From: Hyperoodon ampullatus
Taxonomy: Eukaryota; Chordata; Mammalia; Artiodactyla; Ziphiidae
Assembly: GCA_949752795.1 (NCBI GenBank)
Contig: CATKHW010000422.1
Coordinates: 806,001-870,000, forward strand
DNA: 64,000 bases
Direction of reading: 5' to 3'
Below, piece after piece: positions 22,601-36,512 of the stretch. The first letter of the stretch is position 1. Each line of letters begins with the position of its first letter. Below the pieces are notes generated by a model. The model was not told where the DNA came from, did not search any database, and saw nothing but the letters and a program-made list of their open reading frames with translations. The position numbers were made by a program, and so were the translations under genes.

Positions 22601-24339
22601 GTCCTGAACCAAAATTTTGGACTTGCAGTCAGCTCACCAAAAACGAGTTGAAAAATGGAGCTCAGGGGCACAGCAATTCACAAACTGGCCGAGTAATAAA
22701 GGACAACTATCGTCCAAAAATCTGTTGAGGGAAGGCAACGAGGCGGACTTGAAAGCGAGGCAGAATAGCAGGAAACAGATTTCAAGAGGTACGTTGGAAT
22801 CGCCTTTAAAGCACACGAAGAGGGGCACAACTTCGACAATGATGCACTTGGCCAAAAAGGGCGTATGCGTTTTCTCCTGAATATATTCAGGAGAAAACGC
22901 ATACGCCCTTTTTGGCCAAGCAAGCAAGCGGGCAATGCAAATCTGCACTACAAAGAAGTATCACTTCCCACCGGTCAAAAGGGACATCCACAAAATGTGT
23001 AAGAACAAGAAAGGCAAGACAGGCCCTGGAGAACAGGGAGCCTTGTTATGCTGATGGGCGGGATGTAAATTGCCAACTGCCTCTCTGGAGGAGTGCATTC
23101 TGTTCCCTAAAACAAGTAAAGAACAGAGCTACAGAGCCAAGGGCACTACCAGTCTAGGGAATATACCTTGGGAAAACTGAAAATCAATAAGACAGAGCCA
23201 CCCCAAAATTTAGGGCTGCACTGCATACAAGGGCCTCAACTAGGATACACCTTAAGTATCCCAGAAAATATAAACATGGTTCAAAAAATTGTGGTACTTA
23301 CGTACGATGGAATATCCCTCAGCCATGAAATCAATGTCATAAGACCAGTAGCAGCAAAATGGGTGGATTCAGGTACGATGATTCTAAGTGAAATAAGTCA
23401 CACAGAAAAAGAAACTTATCATAAGATATCACTTATGAAGATCCTGTAAACATGGCTACACTTGAACTGAGTTAGGAAAGAGAACAGTGTCTCACATTTA
23501 GAAAACACTCTTATACCTGCTTAAGGGGGAAGGAGAGGTGGGGTGATACATAAAACCAGAGTTTGATATAAGCACAGGTACCGTTCCAAAAACCAACTAT
23601 GGAATATACAAGACCTACACCGTCCTCAGCGAAAGGGACTCAAAACCCCATATTTCCCGCAGAGGAAAATATCTGACTAGTAAGAATCTTAAAACCTATG
23701 TATTGATATGTCTCCGTAAGGGAATCAAGTGTGTCTAGACTGGCATAAACATGGCAGCGAGAATCAGCTCAAACCCACTATAAAAAGGAATTTCAAAAAC
23801 AAAACAAAAAAACTGGGAAATTCTTTACAATTCCTTCAGGGTCTCTGATGAAAGCTGGAATGACCCTATCTACAACGACAGCTGGATGTGGCATAAGGAG
23901 GGACACTTGGGACTGAGACGATAGGTGAGATTGGGTGAGCAAATGCAGACCCTTTAAAGCAATAATGCATGGCACCCATTCCATGGGTCCGAACTCTCCA
24001 GGTTGAAGGGAATATTACTACAGCTATAACATGTGCGGGAAACCTAGAGAACGGACACACTGTGAATACGAAAGGTTTCTAAAACTCAACGCATAGTCCC
24101 TCTCCTGGTGCTCCGGTTTGACTTTCTGTCTGCTTTACTATCAACCTCCCAACTTGGAGAGACAGCCCCTTTAACCTCTTGGTTCGCACAGGTTGCCAAT
24201 TTGGCAGAGGATGAAAGGGAAGAGGGAGAACCAATGAGAGAGTAGCTGTTAGGCATTTGGACGGGCACATATCACTGTAATTTCCCGGCAGGAAGAAGAA
24301 TTAACCAAATTCTCAACCACCCACCGGGAACCAGTATAG
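22601..24339 (+). repeat. Satellite unit M14 (HOR position 3)
   Basis: Markers: TTGCAGTCAG, GCACACGAAG, GGGCCTCAACTAGG, GATACATAAAACC, GGAATATACAAG, CGATAGGTGAG and TCTCAACCACC. Perfect palindrome. Counterparts are M26 and the second part of M36. Confidence 0.95.
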
Positions 24340-26078
24340 GTCCTGAACCAAAATTTTGGACTTGCGGTCAGCTCACCAAAAACGAGTTGAAAAATGGAGC
24401 TCAGGGGCACAGCAATTCACAAACTGACCGAGTAATAAAGGACAACTATCGTCCAAAAATCTGTTGAGGGAAGGCAACGAGGCGGACTTGAAAGCGAGGC
24501 AGAATAGCAGGAAACAGATTTCAAGAGGTACGTTGGAATCGCCTTTAAAGCACAGGAAGAGGGGCACAACTTCGACAATGATGCACTTGGCCAAAAAGGG
24601 CGTATGCGTTTTCTCCTGAATATATTCAGGAGAAAACGCATACGCCCTATTTGGCCAAGCAAGCAAGCGGGCAATGCAAATCTGCACTACAAAGAAGTAT
24701 CACTTCCCACCGGTCAAAAGGGACATCCAAAAAATGTGTAAGAACAAGAAAGGCAAGACAGGCCCTGGAGAACAGGGAACCTTGTTATGCTGATGGGCGG
24801 GATGTAAATTGCCAACTGCCTCTCTGGAGGAGTGCATTCTGTTCCCTAAAACAAGTAAAGAACAGAGCTACAGAGCCAAGGGCACTACCAGTCTAGGGAA
24901 TATACCTTGGGAAAACTGAAAATCAATAAGACAGAGCCACCCCAAAATTTAGGGCTGCACTGCATACAAGGACCTCAACTTGGATACACCTTAAGTATCC
25001 CAGAAAATATAAACATGGTTCAAAAAATTGTGGTACTTACGTACGATGGAATATCCCTCAGCCATGAAATCAATGTCATAAGACCAGTAGCAGCAAAATG
25101 GGAGGATTCAGGTACGATGATTCTAAGTGAAATAAGTCACACAGAAAAAGAAACTTATCATAAGATATCACTTATGAAGATCCTGTAAACATGGCTACAC
25201 TTGAACTGAGTTAGGAAAGAGAACAGTGTCTCACATTTAGAAAACACTCTTATACCTGCTTCAGGGGGAAGGAGAGGTGGGGTTATGCATAAAACCAGAG
25301 ATTGATATAAGCACAGGTACCGTTCCAAAAACCAACTATGGAATAGACAAGACCTACACCGTCCTCAGCGAAAGGGACTCAAAACCCCATATTTCCCACA
25401 GAGGAAAATATCTGACTAGTAAGAATCTTAAAACCTATGTATTGATATGTCTCCATAAGGGAATCAAGTGTGTCTAGACTGGCATAAACATGGCAGCGAG
25501 AATCAGCTCAAACCCACTATAAAAAGGAATTTCAAAAACAAAACAAAAAAACTGGGAAATTCTTTACAATTCCTTCAGGGTCTCTGATGAAAGCTGGAAT
25601 GACCCTATCTACAACGACAGCTGGATGTGGCATAAGGAGGGACACTTGGGACTGAGACGATTGGTGAGATTGGGTGAGCAAATGCAGACCCTTTAAAGCA
25701 ATAATACATGGCACCCATTCCATGGGTCCGAACTCTCCAGGATGAAGGGAATATTACTACAGCTATAACATGTGCGGGAAACCTAGAGAACGGACACACT
25801 GTGAATACGAAAGGTTTCTAAAACTCAACGCATAGTCCCTCTCCTGGTGCTCCGGTTTGACTTTCCATCTGCTTTACTATCAACCTCCCAACTTGGAGAG
25901 ACAGCCCCTTTAACCTCTTGGTTCGCACAGGTTGCCAATTTGGCAGAGGATGAAAGGGAAGAGGGAGAACCAATGAGAGAGTAGCTGTTAGGCATTTGGA
26001 CGGGCATATATCACTGTAATTTCCCGGCAGGAAGAAGAATTAACCAAATTCTCAGCCACCCACCGGGAACCAGTATAG
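24340..26078 (+). repeat. Satellite unit M15 (HOR position 4)
   Basis: Markers: ACTGACCGAG, GCCCTATTTGG (one palindrome mismatch), ATCCAAAAAATG, AGGGAACCTTG, TGGGAGGATTC, TGCTTCAGGG, GGTTATGCAT, AATACATGG and CCAGGATGAAGG. Counterparts M27 and M37. Shares many of these with M17. Confidence 0.95.
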
Positions 26079-27817
26079 GTCCTGAACCAAAATTTTGGAC
26101 TTGCGGTCAGCTCACCAAAAACGAGTTGAAAAATGGAGCTCAGGGGCACAGCAATTCACAAACTGGCCGAGTAATAAAGGACAACTATCGTCCAAAAATC
26201 TGTTGAGGGAAGGCAACGAGGCGGACTTGAAAGCGAGGCAGAATAGCAGGAAACAGATTTCAAGAGGTACGTTGGAATCGCCTTTAAAGCACAGGAAGAG
26301 GGGCACAACTTCGACAATGATGCACTTGGCCAAAAAGGGCGTATGCGTTTTCTCCTGAATATATTCAGGAGAAAACGCATACGCCCTTTTTGGCCAAGCA
26401 AGCAAGCGGGCAATGCAAATCTGCACTACAAAGAAGTATCACTTCCCACCGGTCAAAAGGGACATCCACAAAATGTGTAAGAACAAGAAAGGCAAGACAG
26501 GCCCTGGAGAACAGGGAGCCTTGTTATGCTGATGGGCGGGATGTAAATTGCCAACTGCCTCTCTGGAGGAGTGCATTCTGTTCCCTAAAACAAGTAAAGA
26601 ACAGAGCTACAGAGCCAAGGGCACTACCAGTCTAGGGAATATACCTTGGGAAAACTGAAAATCAATAAGACAGAGCCACCCCAAAATTTAGGGCTGCACT
26701 GCATACAAGGGCCTCAACTAGGATACACCTTAAGTATCCCAGAAAATATAAACATGGTTCAAAAAATTGTGGTACTTACGTACGATGGAATATCCCTCAG
26801 CCATGAAATCAATGTCATAAGACCAGTAGCAGCAAAATGGGTGGATTCAGGTACGATGATTCTAAGTGAAATAAGTCACACAGAAAAAGAAACTTATCAT
26901 AAGATATCACTTATGAAGATCCTGTAAACATGGCTACACTTGAACTGAGTTAGGAAAGAGAACAGTGTCTCACATTTAGAAAACACTCTTATACCTGCTT
27001 AAGGGGGAAGGAGAGGTGGGGTGATGCATAAAACCAGAGTTTGATATAAGCACAGGTACCGTTCCAAAAACCAACTATGGAATAGACAAGACCTACACCG
27101 TCCTCAGCGAAAGGGACTCAAAACCCCATATTTCCCGCAGAGGAAAATATCTGACTAGTAAGAATCTTAAAACCTATGTATTGATATGTCTCCGTAAGGG
27201 AATCAAGTGTGTCTAGACTGGCATAAACATGGCAGCGAGAATCAGCTCAAACCCACTATAAAAAGGAATTTCAAAAACAAAACAAAAAAACTGGGAAATT
27301 CTTTACAATTCCTTCAGGGTCTCTGATGAAAGCTGGAATGACCCTATCTACAACGACAGCTGGATGTGGCATAAGGAGGGACACTTGGGACTGAGACGAT
27401 TGGTGAGTTTGGGTGAGCAAATGCAGACCCTTTAAAGCAATAATGCATGGCACCCATTCCATGGGTCCGAACTCTCCAGGTTGAAGGGAATATTACTACA
27501 GCTATAACATGTGCGGGAAACCTAGAGAACGGACACACTGTGAATACGAAAGGTTTCTAAAACTCAACGCATAGTCCCTCTCCTGGTGCTCCGGTTTGAC
27601 TTTCCGTCTGCTTTACTATCAACCTCCCAACTTGGAGAGACAGCCCCTTTAACCTCTTGGTTCGCACAGGTTGCCAATTTGGCAGAGGATGAAAGGGAAT
27701 AGGGAGAACCAATGAGAGAGTAGCTGTTAGGCATTTGGACGGGCACATATCACTGTAATATCCCGGCAGGAAGAAGAATTAACCAAATTCTCAGCCACCC
27801 ACCGGGAACCAGTATAG
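26079..27817 (+). repeat. Satellite unit M16 (HOR position 5)
   Basis: Shares GGGCCTCAACTAGG with M14 and M19. Private: GAGTTTGGGTG, GGGAATAGGGAG and GTAATATCCC (the last also in M19). Perfect palindrome. Counterpart M28. Confidence 0.95.
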
Positions 27818-29556
27818 GTCCTGAACCAAAATTTTGGACTTGCGGTCAGCTCACCAAAAACGAGTTGAAAAATGGAGCTCAGGGGCACAGCAATTCACAA
27901 ACTGACCGAGTAATAAAGGACAACTATCGTCCAAAAATCTGTTGAGGGAAGGCAACGAGGCGGACTTGAAAGCGAGGCAGAATAGCAGGAAACAGATTTC
28001 AAGAGGTACGTTGGAATCGCCTTTAAAGCACAGGAAGAGGGGCACAACTTCGACAATGATGCACATGGCCAAAAAGGGCGTATGCGTTTTCTCCTGAATA
28101 TATTCAGGAGAAAACGCATACGCCCTATTTGGCCAAGCAAGCAAGCGGGCAATGCAAATCTGCACTACAAAGAAGTATCACTTCCCACCGGTCAAAAGGG
28201 ACATCCAAAAAATGTGTAAGAACAAGAAAGGCAAGACAGGCCCTGGAGAACAGGGAGCCTTGTTATGCTGATGGGCGGGATGTAAATTGCCAACTGCCTC
28301 TCTGGAGGAGTGCATTCTGTTCCCTAAAACAAGTAAAGAACAGAGCTACAGAGCCAAGGGCACTACCAGTCTAGGGAATATACCTTGGGAAAACTGAAAA
28401 TCAATAAGACAGAGCCACCCCAAAATTTAGGGCTGCACTGCATACAAGGACCTCAACTTGGATACACCTTAAGTATCCCAGAAAATATAAACATGGTTCA
28501 AAAAATTGTGGTACTTACGTACGATGGAATATCCCTCAGCCATGAAATCAATGTCATAAGACCAGTAGCAGCAAAATGGGAGGATTCAGGTACGATGATT
28601 CTAAGTGAAATAAGTCACACAGAAAAAGAAACTTATCATAAGATATCACTTATGAAGATCCTGTAAACATGGCTACACTTGAACTGAGTTAGGAAAGAGA
28701 ACAGTGTCTCACATTTAGAAAACACTCTTATACCTGCTTCAGGGGGAAGGAGAGGTGGGGTGATGCATAAAACCAGAGTTTGATATAAGCACAGGTACCG
28801 TTCCAAAAACCAACTATGGAATAGACAAGACCTACACCGTCCTCAGCGAAAGGGACTCAAAACCCCATATTTCCCACAGAGGAAAATATCTGACTAGTAA
28901 GAATCTTAAAACCTATGTATTGATATGTCTCCATAAGGGAATCAAGTGTGTCTAGACTGGCATAAACATGGCAGCGAGAATCAGCTCAAACCCACTATAA
29001 AAAGGAATTTCAAAAACAAAACAAAAAAACTGGGAAATTCTTTACAATTCCTTCAGGGTCTCTGATGAAAGCTGGAATGACCCTATCTACAACGACAGCT
29101 GGATGTGGCATAAGGAGGGACACTTGGGACTGAGACGATTGGTGAGATTGGGTGAGCAAATGCAGACCCTTTAAAGCAATAATGCATGGCACCCATTCCA
29201 TGGGTCCGAACTCTCCAGGATGAAGGGAATATTACTACAGCTATAACATGTGCGGGAAACCTAGAGAACGGACACACTGTGAATACGAAAGGTTTCTAAA
29301 ACTCAACGCATAGTCCCTCTCCTGGTGCTCCGGTTTGACTTTCCATCTGCTTTACTATCAACCTCCCAACTTGGAGAGACAGCCCCTTTAACCTCTTGGT
29401 TCGCACAGGTTGCCAATTTGGCAGAGGATGAAAGGGAAGAGGGAGAACCAATGAGAGAGTAGCTGTTAGGCATTTGGACGGGCACATATCACTGTAATTT
29501 CCCGGCAGGAAGAAGAATTAACCAAATTCTCAGCCACCCACCGGGAACCAGTATAG
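27818..29556 (+). repeat. Satellite unit M17 (HOR position 6)
   Basis: A close relative of M15 (ACTGACCGAG, GCCCTATTT, ATCCAAAAAATG, TGGGAGGATTC, TGCTTCAGGG, CCAGGATGAAGG). Private: GCACATGGCC. Two palindrome mismatches. Counterpart M29. Confidence 0.95.
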
Positions 29557-31295
29557 GTCCTGAACCAAAATTTTGGACTTGCGGTCAGCTCACCAAAAAC
29601 GAGTTGAAAAATGGAGCTCAGGGGCACAGCAATTCACAAACTGGCCGAGTAATAAAGGACAACTATCGTCCAAAAATCTGTTGAGGGAAGGCAACGAGGC
29701 GGACTTGAAAGCGAGGCAGAATAGCAGGAAACAGATTTCAAGAGGTACGTTGGAATCGCCTTTAAAGCACAGGAAGAGGGGCACAACTTCGACAATGATG
29801 CACTTGGCCATAAAGGGCGTATGCGTTTTCTCCTGAATATATTCAGGAGAAAACGCATACGCCCTATTTGGCCAAGCAAGCAAGCGGGCAATGCAAATCT
29901 GCACTACAAAGAAGTATCACTTCCCACCGGTCAAAAGGGACATCCAAAAAATGTGTAAGAACAAGAAAGGCAAGACAGGCCCTGGAGAACAGGGAGCCTT
30001 GTTATGCTGATGGGCGGGATGTAAATTGCCAACTGCCTCTCTGGAGGAGTGCATTCTGTTCCCTAAAACAAGTAAAGAACAGAGCTACAGAGCCAAGGGC
30101 ACTACCAGTCTAGGGAATATACCTTGGGAAAACTGAAAATCAATAAGACAGAGCCACCCCAAAATTTAGGGCTGCACTGCATACAAGGACCTCAACTTGG
30201 ATACACCTTAAGTATCCCAGAAAATATAAACATGGTTCAAAAAATTGTGGTACTTACGTACGATGGAATATCCCTCAGCCATGAAATCAATGTCATAAGA
30301 CCAGTAGCAGCAAAATGGGTGGATTCAGGTACGATGATTCTAAGTGAAATAAGTCACAGAGAAAAAGAAACTTATCATAAGATATCACTTATGAAGATCC
30401 TGTAAACATGGCTACACTTGAACTGAGTTAGGAAAGAGAACAGTGTCTCACATTTAGAAAACACTCTTATACCTGCTTAAGGGGGAAGGAGAGGTGGGGT
30501 GATGCATAAAACCAGAGTTTGATATAAGCACAGGTACCGTTCCAAAAACCAACTATGGAATAGACAAGACCTACACCGTCCTCAGCGAAAGGGACTCAAA
30601 ACCCCATATTTCCCACAGAGGAAAATATCTGACTAGTAAGAATCTTAAAACCTATGTATTGATATGTCTCCATAAGGGAATCAAGTGTGTCTAGACTGGC
30701 ATAAACATGGCAGCGAGAATCAGCTCAAACCCACTATAAAAAGGAATTTCAAAAACAAAACATAAAAACTGGGAAATTCTTTACAATTCCTTCAGGGTCT
30801 CTGATGAAACCTGGAATGACCCTATCTACAACGACAGCTGGATGTGGCATAAGGAGGGACACTTGGGACTGAGACGATTGGTGAGATTGGGTGAGCAAAT
30901 GCAGACCCTTTAAAGCAATAATGCATGGCACCCATTCCATGGGTCCGAACTCTCCAGGTTGAAGGGAATATTACTACAGCTATAACATGTGCGGGAAACC
31001 TAGAGAACGGACACACTGTGAATACGAAAGGTTTCTAAAACTCAACGCATAGTCCCTCTCCTGGTGCTCCGGTTTGACTTTCCATCTGCTTTACTATCAA
31101 CCTCCCAACTTGGAGAGACAGCCCCTTTAACCTCTTGGTTCGCACAGGTTGCCAATTTGGCAGAGGATGAAAGGGAAGAGGGAGAACCAATGAGAGAGTA
31201 GCTGTTAGGCATTTGGACGGGCACATATCACTGTAATTTCCCGGCAGGAAGAAGAATTAACCAAATTCTCAGCCACCCACCGGGAACCAGTATAG
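29557..31295 (+). repeat. Satellite unit M18 (HOR position 7)
   Basis: Markers: GGCCATAAAGGG and GCCCTATTT (two uncompensated palindrome mismatches, T29811 and A29866), CACAGAGAAAAAG and AAACATAAAAACTG. Counterpart M30. Confidence 0.95.
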
Positions 31296-33034
31296 GTCCT
31301 GAACCAAAATTTTGGACTTGCGGTCAGCTCACCAAAAACGAGTTGAAAAATGGAGCTCAGGGGCACAGCAATTCACAAACTGGCCGAGTAATAAAGGGCA
31401 ACTATCGTCCAAAAATCTGTTGAGGGAAGGCAACGAGGCGGACTTGAAAGCGAGGCAGAATAGCAGGAAACAGATTTCAAGAGGTACGTTGGAATCGCCT
31501 TTAAAGCACAGGAAGAGGGGCACAACTTCGACAATGATGCACTTGGCCAAAAAGGGCGTATGCGTTTTCTCCTGAATATATTCAGGAGAAAACGCATACG
31601 CCCTTTTTGGCCAAGCAAGCAAGCGGGCAATGCAAATCTGCACTACAAAGAAGTATCACTTCCCACCGGTCAAAAGGGACATCCACAAAATGTGTAAGAA
31701 CAAGAAAGGCAAGACAGGCCCTGGAGAACAGGGAGCCTTGTTATGCTGATGGGCGGGATGTAAATTGCCAACTGCCTCTCTGGAGGAGTGCATTCTGTTC
31801 CCTAAAACAAGTAAAGAACAGAGCTACAGAGCCAAGGGCACTACCAGTCTAGGGAATATACCTTGGGAAAACTGAAAATCAATAAGACAGAGCCACCCCA
31901 AAATTTAGGGCTGCACTGCATACAAGGGCCTCAACTAGGATACACCTTAAGTATCCCAGAAAATATAAACATGGTTCAAAAAATTGTGGTACTTACGTAC
32001 GATGGAATATCCCTCAGCCATGAAATCAATGTCATAAGACCAGTAGCAGCAAAATGGGTGGATTCAGGTACGATGATTCTAAGTGAAATAAGTCACACAG
32101 AAAAAGAAACTTATCATAAGATATCACTTATGAAGATCCTGTAAACATGGCTACACTTGAACTGAGTTAGGAAAGAGAACAGTGTCTCACATTTAGAAAA
32201 CACTCTTATACCTGCTTAAGGGGGAAGGAGAGGTGGGGTGATACATAAAACCAGAGTTTGATATAAGCACAGGTACCGTTCCAAAAACCAACTATGGAAT
32301 AGACAAGACCTACACCGTCCTCAGCGAAAGGGACTCAAAACCCCATATTTCCCGCAGAGGAAAATATCTGACTAGTAAGAATCTTAAAACCTATGTATTG
32401 ATATGTCTCCGTAAGGGAATCAAGTGTGTCTAGACTGGCATAAACATGGCAGCGAGAATCAGCTCAAACCCACTATAAAAAGGAATTTCAAAAACAAAAC
32501 AAAAAAACTGGGAAATTCTTTACAATTCCTTCAGGGTCTCTGATGAAAGCTGGAATGACCCTATCTACAACGACAGCTGGATGTGGCATAAGGAGGGACA
32601 CTTGGGACTGAGACGATTGGTGAGATTGGGTGAGCAAATGCAGACCCTTTAAAGCAATAATGCATGGCACCCATTCCATGGGTCCGAACTCTCCAGGTTG
32701 AAGGGAATATTACTACAGCTATAACATGTGCGGGAAACCTAGAGAACGGACACACAGTGAATACGAAAGGTTTCTAAAACTCAACGCATAGTCCCTCTCC
32801 TGGTGCTCCGGTTTGACTTTCCGTCTGCTTTACTATCAACCTCCCAACTTGGAGAGACAGCCCCTTTAACCTCTTGGTTCGCACAGGTTGCCAATTTGGC
32901 AGAGGATGAAAGGGAAGAGGGAGAACCAATGAGAGAGTAGCTGTTAGGCATTTGGACGGGCACATATCACTGTAATATCCCGGCAGGAAGAAGAATTAAC
33001 CAAATTCTCAGCCACCCACCGGGAACCAGTATAG
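31296..33034 (+). repeat. Satellite unit M19 (HOR position 8)
   Basis: Markers: AAAGGGCAAC, GGGCCTCAACTAGG, GATACATAAAACC, CACACAGTGAAT and GTAATATCCC. Perfect palindrome. Counterpart M31. Confidence 0.95.
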
Positions 33035-34773
33035 GTCCTGAACCAAAATTTTGGACTTGCGGTCAGCTCACCAAAAACGAGTTGAAAAATGGAGCTCAGG
33101 GGCACAGCAATTCACAAACTGACCGAGTAATAAAGGACAACTCTCGTGCAAAAATCTGTTGAGGGAAGGCAACGAGGCAGACTTGAAAGCGAGGCAGAAT
33201 AGCAGGAAACAGATTTCAAGAGGTACGTTGGAATCGCCTTTAAAGCACAGGAAGAGGGGCACAACTTCGACAATGATGCACTTGGCCAAAAAGGGCGTAT
33301 GCGTTTTCTCCTGAATATATTCAGGAGAAAACGCATACGCCCTTTTTGGCCAAGCAAGCAAGCGGGCAATGCAAATCTGCACTACAAAGAAGTATCACTT
33401 CCCACCGGTCAAAAGGGACATCCACAAAATGTGTAAGAACAAGAAAGGCAAGACAGGCCCTGGAGAACAGGGAGCCTTGTTATGCTGATGGGCAGGATGT
33501 AAATTGCCAACTGCCTCTCTGGAGGAGTGCATTCTGTTCCCTAAAACAAGTAAAGAACAGAGCTACAGAGCCAAGGGCACTACCAGTCTAGGGAATATAC
33601 CTTGGGAAAACTGAAAATCAATAAGACAGAGCCACCCCAAAATTTAGGGCTGCACTGCATACAAGGGCCTCAACTTGGATACACCTTAAGTATCCCAGAA
33701 AATATAAACATGGTTCAAAAAATTGTGGTACTTACGTACGATGGAATATCCCTCAGCCATGAAATCAATGTCATAAGACCAGTAGCAGCAAAATGGGTGG
33801 ATTCAGGTACGATGATTCTAAGTGAAATAAGTCACACAGAAAAAGAAACTTATCATAAGATATCACTTATGAAGATCCTGTAAACATGGCTACACTTGAA
33901 CTGAGTTAGGAAAGAGAACAGTGTCTCACTTTTAGAAAACACTCTTATACCTGCTTAAGGGGGAAGGAGAGGTGGGGTGATGCATAAAACCAGAGTTTGA
34001 TATAAGCACAGGTACCGTTCCAAAAACCAACTATGGAATAGACAAGACCTACACCGTCCTCAGCGAAAGGGACTCAAAACCCCATATTTCCCGCAGAGGA
34101 AAATATCTGACTAGTAAGAATCTTAAAACCTATGTATTGATATGTCTCCGTAAGGGAATCAAGTGTGTCTAGACTGGCATAAACATGGCAGCGAGAATCA
34201 GCTCAAACCCACTATAAAAAGGAATTTCAAAAACAAAACCAAAAAACTGGGAAATTCTTTACAATTCCTTCAAGGTCTCTGATGAAAGCTGGAATGACCC
34301 TATCTAAAACGACAGCTGGATGTGGCATAAGGAGGGACACTTGGGACTGAGACGATTGGTGAGATTGGGTGAGCAAATGCAGACCCTTTAAAGCAATAAT
34401 GCATGGCACCCATTCCATGGGTCTGAACTTTCCAGGTTGAAGGGAATATTACTACAGCTATAACATGTGCGGGAAACCTAGAGAACGGACACACTGTGAA
34501 TACGAAAGGTTTCTAAAACTCAACGAATAGTCCCTCTCCTGGTGCTCCGGTTTGACTTTCCGTCTGCTTTACTATCAACCTCCCAACTTGGAGAGACAGC
34601 CCCTTTAACCTCTTGGTTCGCACAGGTTGCCAATTTGGCAGAGGATGAAAGGGAAGAGGGAGAACCAATGAGAGAGTAGCTGTTAGGCATTTGGACGGGC
34701 ACATATCGCTGTAATTTCCCGGCAGGAAGAAGAATTAACCAAATTCTCAGCCACCCACCGGGAACCAGTATAG
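33035..34773 (+). repeat. Satellite unit M20 (HOR position 9)
   Basis: Markers: ACTGACCGAG, ACTCTCGTGC, GAGGCAGAC, GGGCAGGATG, CTCACTTTTAG, TCTAAAACGACAG and GTCTGAACTTTCC. Perfect palindrome. Counterpart M32. Confidence 0.95.
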
Positions 34774-36512
34774 GTCCTGAACCAAAATTTTGGACTTGCG
34801 GTCAGCTCACCAAAAACGAGTTGAAAAATGGAGCTCAGGGGCACAGCAATTCACAAACTGGCCGAGTAATAAAGGACAACTATCGTCCAAAAATCTGTTG
34901 AGGGAAGGCTACGAGGCGGACTTGAAAGCGAGGCAGAATAGCAGGAAACAGATTTCAAGAGGTACGTTGGAATCGCATTTAAAGCACAGGAAGAGGGGCA
35001 CAACTTCGACAATGATGCACTTGGCCAAAAAGGGCGTATGCGTTTTCTCCTGAATATATTCAGGAGAAAACGCATACGCCCTTTTTGGCCAAGCAAGCAA
35101 GCGGGCAATGCAAATCTGCACTACAAAGAAGTATCACTTCCCACCGGTCAAAAGGGACATCCACAAAATGTGTAAGAACAAGAAAGGCAAGACAGGCCCT
35201 GGAGAACAGGGAGCCTTGTTATGCTGATGGGCGGGATGTAAATTGCCAACTGCCTCTCTGGAGGAGTGCATTCTGTTCCCTAAAACAAGTAAAGAACAGA
35301 GCTACAGAGCCAAGGGCACTACCAGTCTAGGGAATATACCTTGGGAAAACTGAAAATCAATAAGACAGAGCCACCCCAAAATTTAGGGCTGCACTGCATA
35401 CAAGGACCTCAACTTGGATACACCTTAAGTATCCCAGAAAATATAAACATGGTTCAAAAAATTGTGGTACTTACGTACGATGGAATATCCCTCAACCATG
35501 AAATCAATGTCATAAGACCAGTAGCAGCAAAATGGGTGGATTCAGGTACGATGATTCTAAGTGAAATAAGTCACACAGAAAAAGAAACTTATCATAAGAT
35601 ATCACTTATGAAGATCCTGTAAACATGGCTACACTTGAACTGAGTTAGGAAAGAGAACAGTGTCTCACATTTAGAAAACACTCTTATACCTGCTTCAGGG
35701 GGAAGGAGAGGTGGGGTGATGCATAAAACCAGAGTTTGATATAAGCACAGGTACCGTTCCAAAAACCAACTATGGAATAGACAAGACCTACACCGTCCTC
35801 AGCGAAAGGGACTCAAAACCCCATATTTCCCACAGAGGAAAATATCTGACTAGTAAGAATCTTAAAACCTATGTACTGATATGTCTCCATAAGGGAATCA
35901 AGTGTGTCTAGACTGGCATAAACATGGCAGCGAGAATCAGCTCAAACCCACTATAAAAAGGAATTTCAAAAACAAAACATAAAAACTGGGAAATTCTTTA
36001 CAATTCCTTCAGGGTCTCTGATGAAAGCTGGAATGACCCTATCTACAACGACAGCTGGATGTGGCATAAGGAGGGACACTTGGGACTGAGACGATTGGTG
36101 AGATTGGGTGAGCAAATGCAGACCCTTTAAAGCAATAATGCATGGCACCCATTCCATGGGTCCGAACTCTCCAGGTTGAAGGGAATATTACTACAGCTAT
36201 AACATGAGCGGGAAACCTAGAGAACGGACACACTGTGAATACGAAAGGTTTCTAAAACTCAACGCATAGTCCCTCTCCTGGTGCTCTGGTTTGACTTTCC
36301 GGCTGCTTTACTATCAACCTCCCAACTTGGAGAGACAGCCCCTTTAACCTCTTGGTTCGCACAGGTTGCCAATTTGGCAGAGGATGAAAGGGAAGAGGGA
36401 GAACCAATGAGAGAGTAGCTGTTAGGCATTTGGACGGGCACATATCACTGTAATTTCCCGGCAGGAAGAAGAATTAACCAAATTCTCAGCCACCCACCGG
36501 GAACCAGTATAG
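34774..36512 (+). repeat. Satellite unit M21 (HOR position 10)
   Basis: Markers: GGCTACGAGG and TCGCATTTAAAG (both shared with M22), CCTCAACCATG, GTACTGATATG, CATGAGCGGG, GTGCTCTGG and TCCGGCTGC. Perfect palindrome. Counterpart M33, which differs by the 57,115-57,138 cluster. Confidence 0.95.
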
